DNA from: Bullifex porci
GTDB lineage: Bacteria > Spirochaetota > Spirochaetia > Sphaerochaetales > Sphaerochaetaceae
Direction of reading: 5' to 3'
Assembly (NCBI RefSeq): GCF_009695635.1
Contig: NZ_VUNN01000017.1
Span: 1-52,825, forward strand
DNA: 52,825 bases
Part shown: positions 35,626 to 44,002 of the stretch, one piece after another
Numbering within the stretch: position 1 is the first letter of the stretch
How the letters are laid out: each line of letters begins with the position of its first letter
Notes under the pieces: generated by a model
The model's input: the letters and a program-made list of their open reading frames with translations, nothing else
Database searches by the model: none
What the model was told of the DNA's origin: nothing
Translations under genes and position numbers: made by a program

Positions 35626-36384
35626 ATTTAAATCAGAAATTAGCTTTAACCCATTTAAGGTATGATACTTATCTAGGTAATTAATTCTTGGTATTAAGGT
35701 CGCTATAGTCTTTGAAAGACCTCCAGTAGCTATTACAAATAAGCTTTCACCAAGCTCTCTTTCTACCTGCTCGATCATTGAATTTACAAGCCCAGCATAC
35801 CCATACATAATTCCAGCTCTAATAGCATCCTCACTATTTCTTCCAATTGCAGAAGAAGGTATTTTAAGCTCTACCTGAGGAAGCTGAGCTGTTGAGCCAA
35901 ATAGCGCATTTACACTGGTAATTAATCCTGGAACAATTGCAACACCTACAACACTCCCATCCCTTCTTACAGTAGAAAAGGTTAATGCTGTTCCAAAGTC
36001 TACAACCATAACATTTTCACTTTTATAAACATGATGTGCATATGCTAAATTACATAGTAAATCACTACCAAGCTCTTGAGGTATTGAAGCTCTAACAAGA
36101 TTAGTATTTAAATCATGATTAACTATTAATGGATTAACATTAAATAAGCGATTTAGATTCTTTGAAGCTGAAAAGGTAAGATTTGGAACAACCGATGATA
36201 CTATTGCTTTATCAACAGCTGAAAAATCAATATTTGAAGACTCTAAAAGACTTTTGAAGATGACATAGTATTCATCTCCAGTCTTTCTTTGGTCTGTATA
36301 TACCCTCCATGAGTTAATCCAATTATTACCATCATGAAGGGCTAAAACAATATTAGTATTTCCAATATCTAAAGCTGCTAGCAT
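35623..36384 (-). CDS. coaX: Type III pantothenate kinase
   Basis: A 253-residue enzyme phosphorylating pantothenate, the first step of CoA synthesis. ASKHA-fold marks: DIGNTNIVLALHDG at the N-terminus, SSVVPNLT (about 65), VVDFGTALTFSTV (about 125), and VPGLITSVNALFGSTAQLP with GIMYGYAGLV after it. The start overlaps the end of the ABC-F gene by one base (TAATG). Confidence 0.94.
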   Translation of the reverse strand: MLAALDIGNTNIVLALHDGNNWINSWRVYTDQRKTGDEYYVIFKSLLESSNIDFSAVDKAIVSSVVPNLTFSASKNLNRLFNVNPLIVNHDLNTNLVRASIPQELGSDLLCNLAYAHHVYKSENVMVVDFGTALTFSTVRRDGSVVGVAIVPGLITSVNALFGSTAQLPQVELKIPSSAIGRNSEDAIRAGIMYGYAGLVNSMIEQVERELGESLFVIATGGLSKTIATLIPRINYLDKYHTLNGLKLISDLN

Positions 36385-38024
36385 TAAATCATTACAACCT
36401 TATGTGAACCACCAGCATAAGCCTTATCACGAATTTCGTTAACAGAAGCATCATTGATATATGAATCAAAGTTAGTCATGCGGTCAATGATACCAGTAGG
36501 TGTAAACTCAATAATTCTATTTGCGATAGAATCAACAAACTGGTGGTCATGTGAGTTAAATAGGATAACACCATTGAAGTTAATAAGACCATCGTTAAGA
36601 GCCTGAATAGCTTCAAGGTCAAGGTGTGAGGTTGGCTCATCGAAGATTAAGCAGTTTGCACCCTCAAGCATCATCTTAGCTAGAACTACTCTTACCTTCT
36701 CACCACCAGATAGTACTCTACAGCACTTTAATGCTTCATCACCAGTAAAGAGCATTCTACCCAAGAATGATCTAACAAAGGTATCATCATCCTCAGTAGA
36801 GTATTGCTGTAAGAAATCAGCAATAGAGCTATCTGTATCAAACATCTTAGAGTTATCCTTAGGGAAATATGAAAGTGATGTTGTAACACCCCAGTTATAG
36901 GAACCGCTATCAGCTTCCATCTCTCCTGCTAGAATTTGGAAAAGTACTGTTTTTGCATAGTGGTTAGGACCAACAAAAGCAACCTTTTCACCTGGATTAA
37001 TAGTTAAATTTAAGTGGTTAAGAACTAACTCTCCATCGATTGTCTTTGTTAAATCCTTAATTTCGAGACAATTCTTACCAATCTCTCTATTAGGCTTAAA
37101 GGCAACATATGGGAATCTTCTTGAGGAAGGTCTGATATCATCTAAGGTAAGCTTATCAATAAGCTTCTTTCTACTTGTTGCTTGCTTTGCTTTAGCAACG
37201 TTACTACTGAATCTCTGAATAAACTCTTTTAACTCAGCAATCTTATCTTCTCTTCTCTTCTTCTCATCCTTTAACTGCTTTGCAGCAAGCTGTGAGGACA
37301 TATACCAGAAATCATAGTTACCAACATATAGCTGAATCTTACCAAAGTCGATATCACAAACATGAGTACAAACAGTATTTAAGAAGTGTCTATCGTGGCT
37401 GACTACAATAACTGTGTTGTTAAAATCTGCTAAGAAATCCTCTAACCAGTGAATAGACTCTAGGTCAAGGTGGTTAGTAGGCTCATCGAGTAATAGAATA
37501 TCTGGATTACCAAAGAGAGCTTGAGCAAGAAGTACTCTAACCTTTAGGTTATCTTCGATTTCTTCCATTAGCTTTTCATGAAGAGTAGTTGCAATTCCAA
37601 GACCATCAAGCATCTGAGCAGCTTCACTTTCAGCTTCCCAGCCTCCCATCTCAGCAAACTCACTCTCTAGCTCTGCAGCTCTAATTCCATCTTCTTCTGT
37701 GAAATCTTCCTTTTGATAGATTTCATCACGCTCCTTCATTACTGAATAAAGCTTCTTGTGTCCCATGATAACAGTATCAATTACTCTAAACTTATTAAAA
37801 GCAAAGTGATCCTGTCTAAGGGTAGTCATTCTCTCACCTGGAGTAATAATAATCTCACCAGTATCTGGCTCAATTTCTCCAGAAAGAATCTTTAAGAAGG
37901 TTGACTTTCCTGCACCATTTGCACCGATGATACCGTAACAGTTACCAGGTGTGAACTTGATGTTTACTTCTTTAAACAGAACTTGGGTTCCGTAAGAAAG
38001 AGAAATATTACTAGCTGTAATCAT
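36384..38024 (-). CDS. ABC-F family ATPase, YbiT/YkpA type
   Basis: A 546-residue soluble twin-ATPase protein of the ABC-F class, whose members act on the ribosome. NBD1: GANGAGKSTFLKIL and DEPTNHLD. A linker rich in Lys/Arg/Glu follows (about 240-330). NBD2: the Walker A is GPNHYAKTV, with Ala in place of the usual Gly before Lys; WGVTTSLSYFPKDNS and DEPTSHLD follow. That A-K-T form is, as far as I recall, normal in the YkpA branch. No membrane segments. GCGAGG lies seven bases before the ATG, and TATAAT at about 38050 may be its -10 box. Confidence 0.9.
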   Translation of the reverse strand: MITASNISLSYGTQVLFKEVNIKFTPGNCYGIIGANGAGKSTFLKILSGEIEPDTGEIIITPGERMTTLRQDHFAFNKFRVIDTVIMGHKKLYSVMKERDEIYQKEDFTEEDGIRAAELESEFAEMGGWEAESEAAQMLDGLGIATTLHEKLMEEIEDNLKVRVLLAQALFGNPDILLLDEPTNHLDLESIHWLEDFLADFNNTVIVVSHDRHFLNTVCTHVCDIDFGKIQLYVGNYDFWYMSSQLAAKQLKDEKKRREDKIAELKEFIQRFSSNVAKAKQATSRKKLIDKLTLDDIRPSSRRFPYVAFKPNREIGKNCLEIKDLTKTIDGELVLNHLNLTINPGEKVAFVGPNHYAKTVLFQILAGEMEADSGSYNWGVTTSLSYFPKDNSKMFDTDSSIADFLQQYSTEDDDTFVRSFLGRMLFTGDEALKCCRVLSGGEKVRVVLAKMMLEGANCLIFDEPTSHLDLEAIQALNDGLINFNGVILFNSHDHQFVDSIANRIIEFTPTGIIDRMTNFDSYINDASVNEIRDKAYAGGSHKVVMI

Positions 38025-38062
38025 TTATTTCCTCGCAATAAGCTGTATTATATGTGATTAGT

Positions 38063-38093
38063 AAAAAAAAAGCAGTATCTTTGAAGATACTGC
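38063..38093 (-). terminator. Terminator after tRNA-Gln/tRNA-Glu
   Basis: A 9- to 10-bp stem GCAGTATCTT / AAGATACTGC (38072-38093) with a 2- to 4-base loop, followed on the minus strand by nine T. It starts four bases beyond the tRNA-Glu 3' end. Confidence 0.9.
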
Positions 38094-38096
38094 AGT

Positions 38097-38168
38097 TAGT
38101 TCCTAGGGGAATCGAACCCCTATTTAGAGACTGAGAATCTCCCGTCCTAACCGTTAGACGAAGGAACC
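38097..38168 (-). tRNA. tRNA-Glu (anticodon CTC)
   Basis: A 72-base cloverleaf; anticodon loop TTCTCAG gives CTC for GAG codons; T-arm AGGGG-TTCGATT-CCCCT. The acceptor arm GGTTCCT pairs with AGGAACT, so the first pair is G1-U72, a wobble instead of the usual G-C; discriminator A. CCA is not encoded. Confidence 0.95.
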
Positions 38169-38175
38169 ATCTCTA

Positions 38176-38246
38176 CTGGGATGGAGGGATTCGAACCCCC
38201 AAAGGCAGAACCAGAATCTGCAGTGTTACCATTACACTACATCCCA
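38176..38246 (-). tRNA. tRNA-Gln (anticodon CTG)
   Basis: A 71-base cloverleaf. The acceptor TGGGATG / CATCCCA has the U1-A72 pair typical of tRNA-Gln, and discriminator G. Anticodon loop TTCTGGT gives CTG for CAG codons. Seven bases separate it from tRNA-Glu, which is co-transcribed. CCA is not encoded. Confidence 0.96.
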
Positions 38247-38264
38247 ATTAATTTGACCTTGATT

Positions 38265-38293
38265 ACATTACTAAATCACAAAAAAACAGTCAA
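38265..38293 (-). promoter_or_regulatory. Promoter of the tRNA-Gln/tRNA-Glu pair
   Basis: TTGACT (38293-38288), 17 bases, then TAATGT (38270-38265) on the minus strand, about 19 bases before the tRNA-Gln 5' end. Confidence 0.65.
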
Positions 38294-38364
38294 TACATAT
38301 TTTAATAAAAATGTAAATTTGCACAAAACAATTTATATTTTTGTATTATTTATAGGAGATAGTA

Positions 38365-38565
38365 ATGAATAATATTAAAGAAGAACACGTTGCAACCCTA
38401 ATTAACACACTTTATTTCTCAGGAAGGAACGTAATAAAGAAAACACATATTGAACAAATTGAGTCAAAAGCTATAGATGAAATAACTAAATTAATAATGC
38501 CTGGCTCTAAAAGAACAACTAGGTACTCATCAGAGCTAGGCACTATACATCTAGTAGAATATTAA
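38365..38565 (+). CDS. Small protein of unknown function
   Basis: A 66-residue basic-to-neutral protein with no membrane segment or recognised motif. It is probably real: AGGAGAT lies six bases before the ATG, and T-tract/TATTAT (38344-38349) gives a plausible -10 box, the same arrangement as recA. It ends exactly one base before the convergent tsaD stop, so the two 3' ends abut without overlap. Confidence 0.65.
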   Translation: MNNIKEEHVATLINTLYFSGRNVIKKTHIEQIESKAIDEITKLIMPGSKRTTRYSSELGTIHLVEY

Positions 38566-39585
38566 TCAAGGATAGCTCTTTTTGAATGCAGCTACTCTTG
38601 AGTAAGCTGTAAGCTTATCATCATCCTTCCAGCCGTCCTTTAAATATCTATATCCAAGACCTGCTATCATGGCTCCATTATCTGTACAAAGCTTTAGAGA
38701 AGGAAATGTAACTGTATAACCACCCTTCTCTAGTTCCTTAAGCTCGCTACGAAGTAATGAGTTAGCAGCAACACCACCTCCAGCAGATACTCTCTTTAAC
38801 CCAGTATCCTTTAAGGCTGCCTTTACTCTCTTCATCAAAATACCAACTGCAGCTCTCTGAAATGATGCAGCAATATTTTCTTTTGTTGCTGGAGCATTAT
38901 TATTTCTGAATTTATCAAGCTGGTTAATAACACCAGTTTTCAATCCAGAGTAGCTCATATCATATGGATGCTCTCCCCTATCCAAGGTAGGACCAGGGAA
39001 AAGGAATGCCATAGGATCACCAGACTTTGATAATCTATCAATAACTACACCACCTGGATATCCTAAATCATAGAACTTAGCAACCTTATCAAAGGCTTCT
39101 CCAATAGCATCATCTATTGTAGTACCTAAGACATCAACATCATCATATCCATTAACCTTACAAATAACTGTATGTCCACCAGAGACTAATACACCAAGAT
39201 ATGGGTATTCTAATGGATTTTCTATTTGGGATGCATATAGATGTGCTCTAATGTGGTCAACACCTAAAATTGGAATATTTAAGCTAGCAGCAAAGCCCTT
39301 AGCAAAGTTTACTCCAACTAGTAATGAGCCCAATAATCCTGGTCTATTAGTAACTGCTACAGCATCTAAGTCCTTATTAGTTAACCCAGCTTGCATAATA
39401 GCAGCCTTTACTACCTGACTAATCCATTCTGTATGTAATCTAGAAGCTAATTCAGGAACAACTCCCTGATATGGTTTATGTAGCTCTATTTGAGTAGCTA
39501 TTACATTGCTTAAGATTTCTCTTCCATCTTTAACTACTGCAGCTGAGCATTCATCACAGCTTGTTTCTATTCCAAGTACAATCAT
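38566..39585 (-). CDS. tsaD: tRNA N6-threonylcarbamoyladenosine (t6A37) transferase
   Basis: A 339-residue ASKHA-fold enzyme of the TsaBDE complex, which forms t6A at position 37 of ANN-decoding tRNAs. N-terminal GIETSCDECSAAVV; metal ligands H111 and H115 in VDHIRAHLYA; SGGHT motif; a C-terminal CTDNGAMIAGLG with the last metal-binding Asp. Overlaps the upstream 79-residue gene by four bases (ATGA). tRNA-Thr, a t6A substrate, lies nearby, which is probably chance. Confidence 0.95.
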   Translation of the reverse strand: MIVLGIETSCDECSAAVVKDGREILSNVIATQIELHKPYQGVVPELASRLHTEWISQVVKAAIMQAGLTNKDLDAVAVTNRPGLLGSLLVGVNFAKGFAASLNIPILGVDHIRAHLYASQIENPLEYPYLGVLVSGGHTVICKVNGYDDVDVLGTTIDDAIGEAFDKVAKFYDLGYPGGVVIDRLSKSGDPMAFLFPGPTLDRGEHPYDMSYSGLKTGVINQLDKFRNNNAPATKENIAASFQRAAVGILMKRVKAALKDTGLKRVSAGGGVAANSLLRSELKELEKGGYTVTFPSLKLCTDNGAMIAGLGYRYLKDGWKDDDKLTAYSRVAAFKKSYP

Positions 39586-39821
39586 AGCTCTTCCTCATCA
39601 AAATAATCATCTTCATCGGTAGGGCCAGCTGTCAGTAAAGCTGCATAGTAATCCATTAGCTCTAATGGAAGAATATCATTATAAAAGCTTGCAACATTTT
39701 CACAGATAGTCTCACCAACTAATACAGATGGTTCAGGATTATATCTCATTGGGATTGATAACACAATTTCATCGGAAATTGGTCTTCCTGAAAGGATTGC
39801 TCCTCTCTCTTTATTTTCCAT
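39582..39821 (-). CDS. Small acidic protein upstream of tsaD, function unknown
   Basis: A 79-residue acidic protein ending DEDDYFDEEEL, with a hydrophobic middle (NDILPLELMDYYAALLT). The family is not recognised. AGGAGGA lies seven bases before the ATG at 39821; an in-frame upstream start (39863) would add 14 residues without support. Coupled to tsaD by an ATGA overlap. Confidence 0.65.
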   Translation of the reverse strand: MENKERGAILSGRPISDEIVLSIPMRYNPEPSVLVGETICENVASFYNDILPLELMDYYAALLTAGPTDEDDYFDEEEL

Positions 39822-39875
39822 TGAGTTCCTCCTGTAATATAACTTAGTATAATCAAAAAACAATAATATGTAAAT

Positions 39876-39904
39876 TTGACAAAAAATCTATGCTAGAGTA
39901 TTCT
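39876..39904 (+). promoter_or_regulatory. Promoter of tRNA-Thr
   Basis: TTGACA (39876-39881), exactly 17 bases, then TATTCT (39899-39904), 11 bases before the tRNA 5' end. Shares TAGAGTATT.T with the tRNA-Gly promoter. Confidence 0.8.
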
Positions 39905-39915
39905 TTTTTTGTTGT

Positions 39916-39987
39916 GCCGTAGTAGCTCAGGGGTAGAGCACTTCCCTCGTAATGAAGTGGTCATGGGTTCAATTCCCATCTTCGGCT
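39916..39987 (+). tRNA. tRNA-Thr (anticodon CGT)
   Basis: A 72-base cloverleaf. The anticodon loop CTCGTAA gives CGT for ACG codons. G1-C72, C2-G71, G35 and U36 are the threonine identity elements, all present. Discriminator T; CCA not encoded. Two pairs are broken: T5-T68 in the acceptor stem and C31-T39 at the base of the anticodon loop. The accessory block of different composition begins just downstream. Confidence 0.92.
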
Positions 39988-40042
39988 AAATAATTATATC
40001 GTTTTATATGTTGATTTACAAATTAACGTGAAACAGAATAGC

Positions 40043-40066
40043 GAAGCCACCCAAAAAGGTGGCTTC
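40043..40066 (-). terminator. Hairpin after the BspA-like gene
   Basis: A 9-bp stem GAAGCCACC / GGTGGCTTC (40043-40051 with 40058-40066) and A-rich loop. On the minus strand it is not followed by a strong T-run (CGCTATTCTGTTTC). Probably the 3' end of the BspA-like transcript. Confidence 0.55.
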
Positions 40067-40089
40067 TGAAATGTTTGAAGGTCAGAGGA

Positions 40090-42006
40090 TCAGATAGACC
40101 CCGGTCCCGTTGAGTTCCAATGGATTGTACAGGAGACAGATGCATTTGCAAACAGGGGGCTTTCTGGCTGGTTGACGTAGATGTTGGTAAGTCTGTTGCA
40201 ATTTTCGAATGCAGAGCCTCCGATTTCCGTGACACTTGACGGAATCGTGATACTGGTCAGGCCGGTGCAACCATAGAACGCTTTCTCTCCGATTGACTTG
40301 ACACCTTCCGGAATCGTGACGTTGGTTAGCCCGACGCAACTATAGAACGCAGAGCTTCCGATTGACGTGACACTTGCCGGAATCGTGATACTGGTCAATC
40401 CGGTGCAACCAGAGAACGTAGAGTCTTCGATCGAAGTAACACCTTCAGGAATCGTGATACTGGTCAATCTGGTACTATCAGCAAACGCATAGCTTCCGAT
40501 TGAAGTAACACCTTCAGGAATCGTGATACTGGTCAGGCTGGTGCAAGCAGAGAACGCGAAGCTTCCGATTGACTTGACACTTGCCGGAATCGTGATACTG
40601 GTCAGGCTGGTGCAAGCAGAGAACGCGAAGCTTCCGATTGACTTGACACTTGCCGGGATCGTTATACTGGTCAATTTGGTGCAACTAAAGAACGCACCGT
40701 TTTCGATTGACGTTACACTTGACGGAATCGTGATACTGGTCAGGCCGGTACAGTGACTGAACGCAGAGGTTCCGATTGACGTGACGCCTTCCGGAATCGT
40801 AATACTGGTCAGGCCGGTACAGTTCCAGAATGCAGCGCTTGCGATTGACGTGACACCATCCACAAGCCTTACTGAAGCAAGAGTCGTGTTCTCAGTTTCG
40901 GAATAGTCTACTGTTGCTGTCTTACCCCACCATGCCTCAGTCGCACCGGATGTATTCAGGTCCGCGCTTGTAGTTACAGTTATGGGTACCAGTCCAAGGT
41001 CCGACGCCTTGTACCGTCCCTGACTATCAGGTGTAGCGGAAGTGTAGATTGTGTACGGATACGTGATCGGAGTCTGGTCGCCAAGCGCATTCTCCGCATA
41101 TCCGACTACAATTGCGTTATCAGCAACGGTATCAGGATAGATGTCAAAGACACTGTTGAACACCTTCCAGATGACGTTGTCCTCTACTGTTCCTTCCGGC
41201 TTGCTTCCGTTGACCGTTAACTTGACCACGTCCATTGAGATTGTTGCCGTAGTCGTAGTGTGCATGTCGGTCATGATAAGTGTCGTCGCAGTGCCTGCAT
41301 CACCGAAAGGCGTTCCATCGTCATCAAGGTAGTCGACGGTGATCGTTGCGATGCCGTTGTCGACGTTGGTGAACACAGCCGCTTTGCTTGCATCCGTATC
41401 GGTCTCATCGAAGGAAAGGGTGACGGTCTGGTCGAATTTACCGCTCTGGAGCCTTACCGTAGCCTTCTTGCTGACGCCTGCATAGGCTTCATCGAATGTG
41501 ACATTAACGGTACAGGACCCCTTTCCCGTATTGTTTGTGAACTTCAGGGGTACATCCGCGGTAACTGCAAGCACAGTAGAGCCGTTTCCTACGCTGAAAT
41601 TGTCGAGCTTGCCGTTTAATATCGCCTTTGTGTTTTCCGTCTCCGCCATCCCCGCCTCAGTCCTTGCCTCAGCTGTAGCGAAGCCACGCAGGAATATGTT
41701 CCATACGCCTCTGCCCAGCTTCAGGGTATATCCAAGGCCGGGGCGTTCCGAAAGGTTGGTCCATCCTTCGGTCTGTCCGATCGTGATGCCGCTCACGTGC
41801 TCCGCCTTATACTGGAAATAGACGTTCTCTATAAGTACGGAGTCGACGCTTCCTGAACTGACGGTAGTCGTCCTGGCTTTAAGGTTCTGGAACACGACAT
41901 TGACCGTATCCGCTGTATCTTTGAATAAAGAACCCGGCGCCTCACATGACACGACCAACAACATGGTCGCCATCAGCATCACCATTAACTTCTTCATTTG
42001 CTTCAT
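40090..42006 (-). CDS. BspA-like leucine-rich-repeat lipoprotein
   Basis: A 638-residue surface lipoprotein: lipobox LVVSC with Cys at residue 21, a beta-rich region of about 350 residues, then ten 23-residue LRR_5 repeats (consensus LTSITIPEGVTSIGSSAF..C), and a short C-terminal tail. BspA/TpLRR proteins on oral and gut bacteria bind host proteins or other bacteria; that role is only inferred here. Start supported by AAAGGAG seven bases upstream. GC content and codon choice (GTC, GAC, TCC, CGT) are unlike the AT-rich neighbours, indicating transfer. It is the last of a minus-strand set with the genes at 42158 and 43246, separated from the former by about 150 bases. Confidence 0.9.
   Translation of the reverse strand: MKQMKKLMVMLMATMLLVVSCEAPGSLFKDTADTVNVVFQNLKARTTTVSSGSVDSVLIENVYFQYKAEHVSGITIGQTEGWTNLSERPGLGYTLKLGRGVWNIFLRGFATAEARTEAGMAETENTKAILNGKLDNFSVGNGSTVLAVTADVPLKFTNNTGKGSCTVNVTFDEAYAGVSKKATVRLQSGKFDQTVTLSFDETDTDASKAAVFTNVDNGIATITVDYLDDDGTPFGDAGTATTLIMTDMHTTTTATISMDVVKLTVNGSKPEGTVEDNVIWKVFNSVFDIYPDTVADNAIVVGYAENALGDQTPITYPYTIYTSATPDSQGRYKASDLGLVPITVTTSADLNTSGATEAWWGKTATVDYSETENTTLASVRLVDGVTSIASAAFWNCTGLTSITIPEGVTSIGTSAFSHCTGLTSITIPSSVTSIENGAFFSCTKLTSITIPASVKSIGSFAFSACTSLTSITIPASVKSIGSFAFSACTSLTSITIPEGVTSIGSYAFADSTRLTSITIPEGVTSIEDSTFSGCTGLTSITIPASVTSIGSSAFYSCVGLTNVTIPEGVKSIGEKAFYGCTGLTSITIPSSVTEIGGSAFENCNRLTNIYVNQPESPLFANASVSCTIHWNSTGPGSI
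40192..40881 (-). repeat. Ten tandem 69-bp units encoding the LRR repeats
   Basis: Ten in-frame 69-bp units (23 codons each). Units 4 and 5 (40537-40674) encode identical peptides and differ at only a few bases if any, so they look like a recent duplication. The array can gain or lose units by recombination without breaking the frame. Confidence 0.9.
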
Positions 42007-42157
42007 GTTTTTACTCCTTTCATTTAAAATAATTACACCTGTATTTACAGATTAAAGAAGACTTAATTATCATTCATATTAATATTTTAACATCCTTAAA
42101 CAGATCTTGCTTTTTGTCCCAAAGGGTCCCTTTTCTGATAATTGCCTGATGGTGACA

Positions 42158-43249
42158 TCAACCTCTTAGCTCAAAAAGCACAGCAGCAACAACTTGATCA
42201 TCTCCATTATGGATGTAGCCGATTATCTGTAGCCGTCCAGGAAAACCTTCTTCGTCTACGATGTAGGACAGGCTACTTGTGGACAGGTCTATGTCGCCGT
42301 TCCTTGTCCATTCGCAGTACCAAGTATCAGGAGCGCTGATATTAATCACATACCTGCCGTCTTTATTTTTGGAGACCACAACATCTTCCTTATCCATCCC
42401 ATATACGTAAATCTTTATGATGTTCAGGGCAGGGATACTGATTGTTGGTTTTTCAGGTTCTGTTTCCGGTTCATCGATTCCTGGCGTAAAATATGGATAT
42501 ACTGTAATCGGATAGGTGGAAGGTTTTTCTCCGGCCTCTGCGTATTCGGCATCCGGATCCACAGACGGATCCGATGTAAACCAGCCGATGAACTTCATTC
42601 CTTCTCTTGTCGGATGGGGCATCGTAGGCCAAGGGACATCGGCATCCAGCGTAATTTCTTTTATGGAAGAGTTTTTACCGCCGATACAGGAAAGGTCAAT
42701 GGAATATCTTGTCTTTCCGGTTATCGTGAGGCTTTCCAGCTTATCAGGATTGGGCAGCGATATATTGAGGGGACGTGTACCCACTGTATCTATCGCTTCC
42801 GCATTGACCGTAAGGGTTGTCAGATTTTCAGGAAGGGAGGCTTCGCCAAGGCTCAGTACATTTGGGATTGAAAGTGTGGTTACATTGGTTGCATGTTCGT
42901 AGGCATGGCTGTTTATAGCCTGTATGCAATCGTCCACATTGATTGTCGTAATCTGGCTGAGGTCTACATTTTCCTTGTAGCCGTTGAACACTGCTACATA
43001 ATAGATGTTGCCGTTGATTTCTACGACCTTTGGAAAATCCGTATCATAAGACGTAAGGAATGTGACTTCAGCATATGCAGACTCATCCCCTAATGGAAAT
43101 GAATAAGGCTGAAATGAAAACTTCGGGTACTGTATCCTGTAGACGGAGCCTTCAACGGAACATGAGGCAAGCACCATCAACATAACCATGATGGAGAAGA
43201 TGGTGGGGAGAATGTATGTCTTCTTTTGGGAGCGTTTACGAAATTTCAT
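42158..43249 (-). CDS. Repeat-type surface lipoprotein with InlB-like domain
   Basis: A 363-residue lipoprotein (basic start KFRKRSQKK, hydrophobic core, lipobox VLASC). The middle resembles degenerate leucine-rich repeats (NVTTLSIPNVLSLGEASLP, NLTTLTVNAEAIDTVG). Around residues 215-255 there is a Listeria-Bacteroides (InlB B-type) repeat: PTREGMKFIGWFTSDPSVD. The start is ATG 43249 (GGAGG five bases upstream); a GTG at 43255 is too close. Overlaps the upstream gene's stop (ATGA). Same high-GC codon use as the BspA-like gene. Confidence 0.78.
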   Translation of the reverse strand: MKFRKRSQKKTYILPTIFSIMVMLMVLASCSVEGSVYRIQYPKFSFQPYSFPLGDESAYAEVTFLTSYDTDFPKVVEINGNIYYVAVFNGYKENVDLSQITTINVDDCIQAINSHAYEHATNVTTLSIPNVLSLGEASLPENLTTLTVNAEAIDTVGTRPLNISLPNPDKLESLTITGKTRYSIDLSCIGGKNSSIKEITLDADVPWPTMPHPTREGMKFIGWFTSDPSVDPDAEYAEAGEKPSTYPITVYPYFTPGIDEPETEPEKPTISIPALNIIKIYVYGMDKEDVVVSKNKDGRYVINISAPDTWYCEWTRNGDIDLSTSSLSYIVDEEGFPGRLQIIGYIHNGDDQVVAAVLFELRG

Positions 43250-43917
43250 GCCCACCTCCAGACTAGAGCAATATTGGGCCTTATGGAAAACATAAGGGTT
43301 CTTTCTTCCTTAGGACCGATTACATCAAGTGCTGCAGCCGCTTCAATACCAAATGCCAAAGTGATAAAACTGCACCCTACATGGAACCTTCCGGAAACCC
43401 CTATGGAAGGACAAAGGGTTGCCCAACTAAGATTTGTCCTCCATGATGCACCAATCATGAGAGCTCCTTCCACAAACGCCCTGCATTCACCTTCTGAGAA
43501 AAGAAGAACAGGAGACAGAACCCCTATCGTTGCAAACACGTCTGTACAGTATACGATACGTCGATCTGGTACGGGACAGAACTCTGGTTTGTACTTTTCC
43601 ATTGCGATACGGATTTCTCCGCCGAAGGAAATCCTGTCATAAAGAGAATAAGAAAGCGACATTGACGTGGCCGGTATTGGGTCGGAAAATCTTACAGGTA
43701 TAATCCCTTCCATGTTATGGAGTGCATAGAAGTCTATGCCGGATAAATTGTATGAAAAGGACGGTATCTGAACTGAAAGCATAACACTTCCCTTATCCCG
43801 CTGTAAGGGTAGTTCTTCTGCTGTGTCAATCGGAATGCTGACTTTTGCCCACACGGAGCCTGTTACCGCAATCAGGACCATTAGGACAACAATTCGCTTT
43901 AGTATTAATCTTTCCAT
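43246..43917 (-). CDS. Predicted outer-membrane or periplasmic beta-rich protein
   Basis: A 223-residue protein with a signal peptide (ILKRIVVLMVLIAV core, cleavage after VWA). The mature part has alternating hydrophobic beta strands and ends with aromatic residues (ALVWRWA), as in small outer-membrane barrels. It contains four cysteines. The family is not recognised. No Shine-Dalgarno sequence precedes the ATG. It heads the minus-strand set with the InlB-like lipoprotein (ATGA overlap) and BspA-like gene, suggesting a surface assembly unit; that is inference. Confidence 0.6.
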   Translation of the reverse strand: MERLILKRIVVLMVLIAVTGSVWAKVSIPIDTAEELPLQRDKGSVMLSVQIPSFSYNLSGIDFYALHNMEGIIPVRFSDPIPATSMSLSYSLYDRISFGGEIRIAMEKYKPEFCPVPDRRIVYCTDVFATIGVLSPVLLFSEGECRAFVEGALMIGASWRTNLSWATLCPSIGVSGRFHVGCSFITLAFGIEAAAALDVIGPKEERTLMFSIRPNIALVWRWA

Positions 43918-44002
43918 ACTACTACTAATTTAGCACTAAATAAGCTTATGATTCGACCCCCACTAAGTTAATCATATGCTAGAGACATGTCAAGACAATT
44001 AG

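Noticed and set aside
36950-36990. Walker A with Ala before Lys (GPNHYAKT) in the ABC-F ATPase as a loss-of-function change
   Set aside because: To my knowledge the YkpA branch commonly has I/Y-A-K-T at this place, so it is probably a family trait.
38181-38372. 63-codon plus-strand frame starting inside tRNA-Gln
   Set aside because: Begins within the antisense of a tRNA gene, has no ribosome site, and overlaps the tRNA promoter.
40519-40660. Possible CRISPR-like repeat pair
   Set aside because: The repeat is a 69-bp coding unit with no spacers; it is part of the LRR array.
40523-40756. Open frame on the plus strand with its own 23-residue repeats inside the BspA-like gene
   Set aside because: It is the antisense reading of the 69-bp LRR units; any frame through a 69-bp repeat is periodic. 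No ribosome site or separate codon bias.
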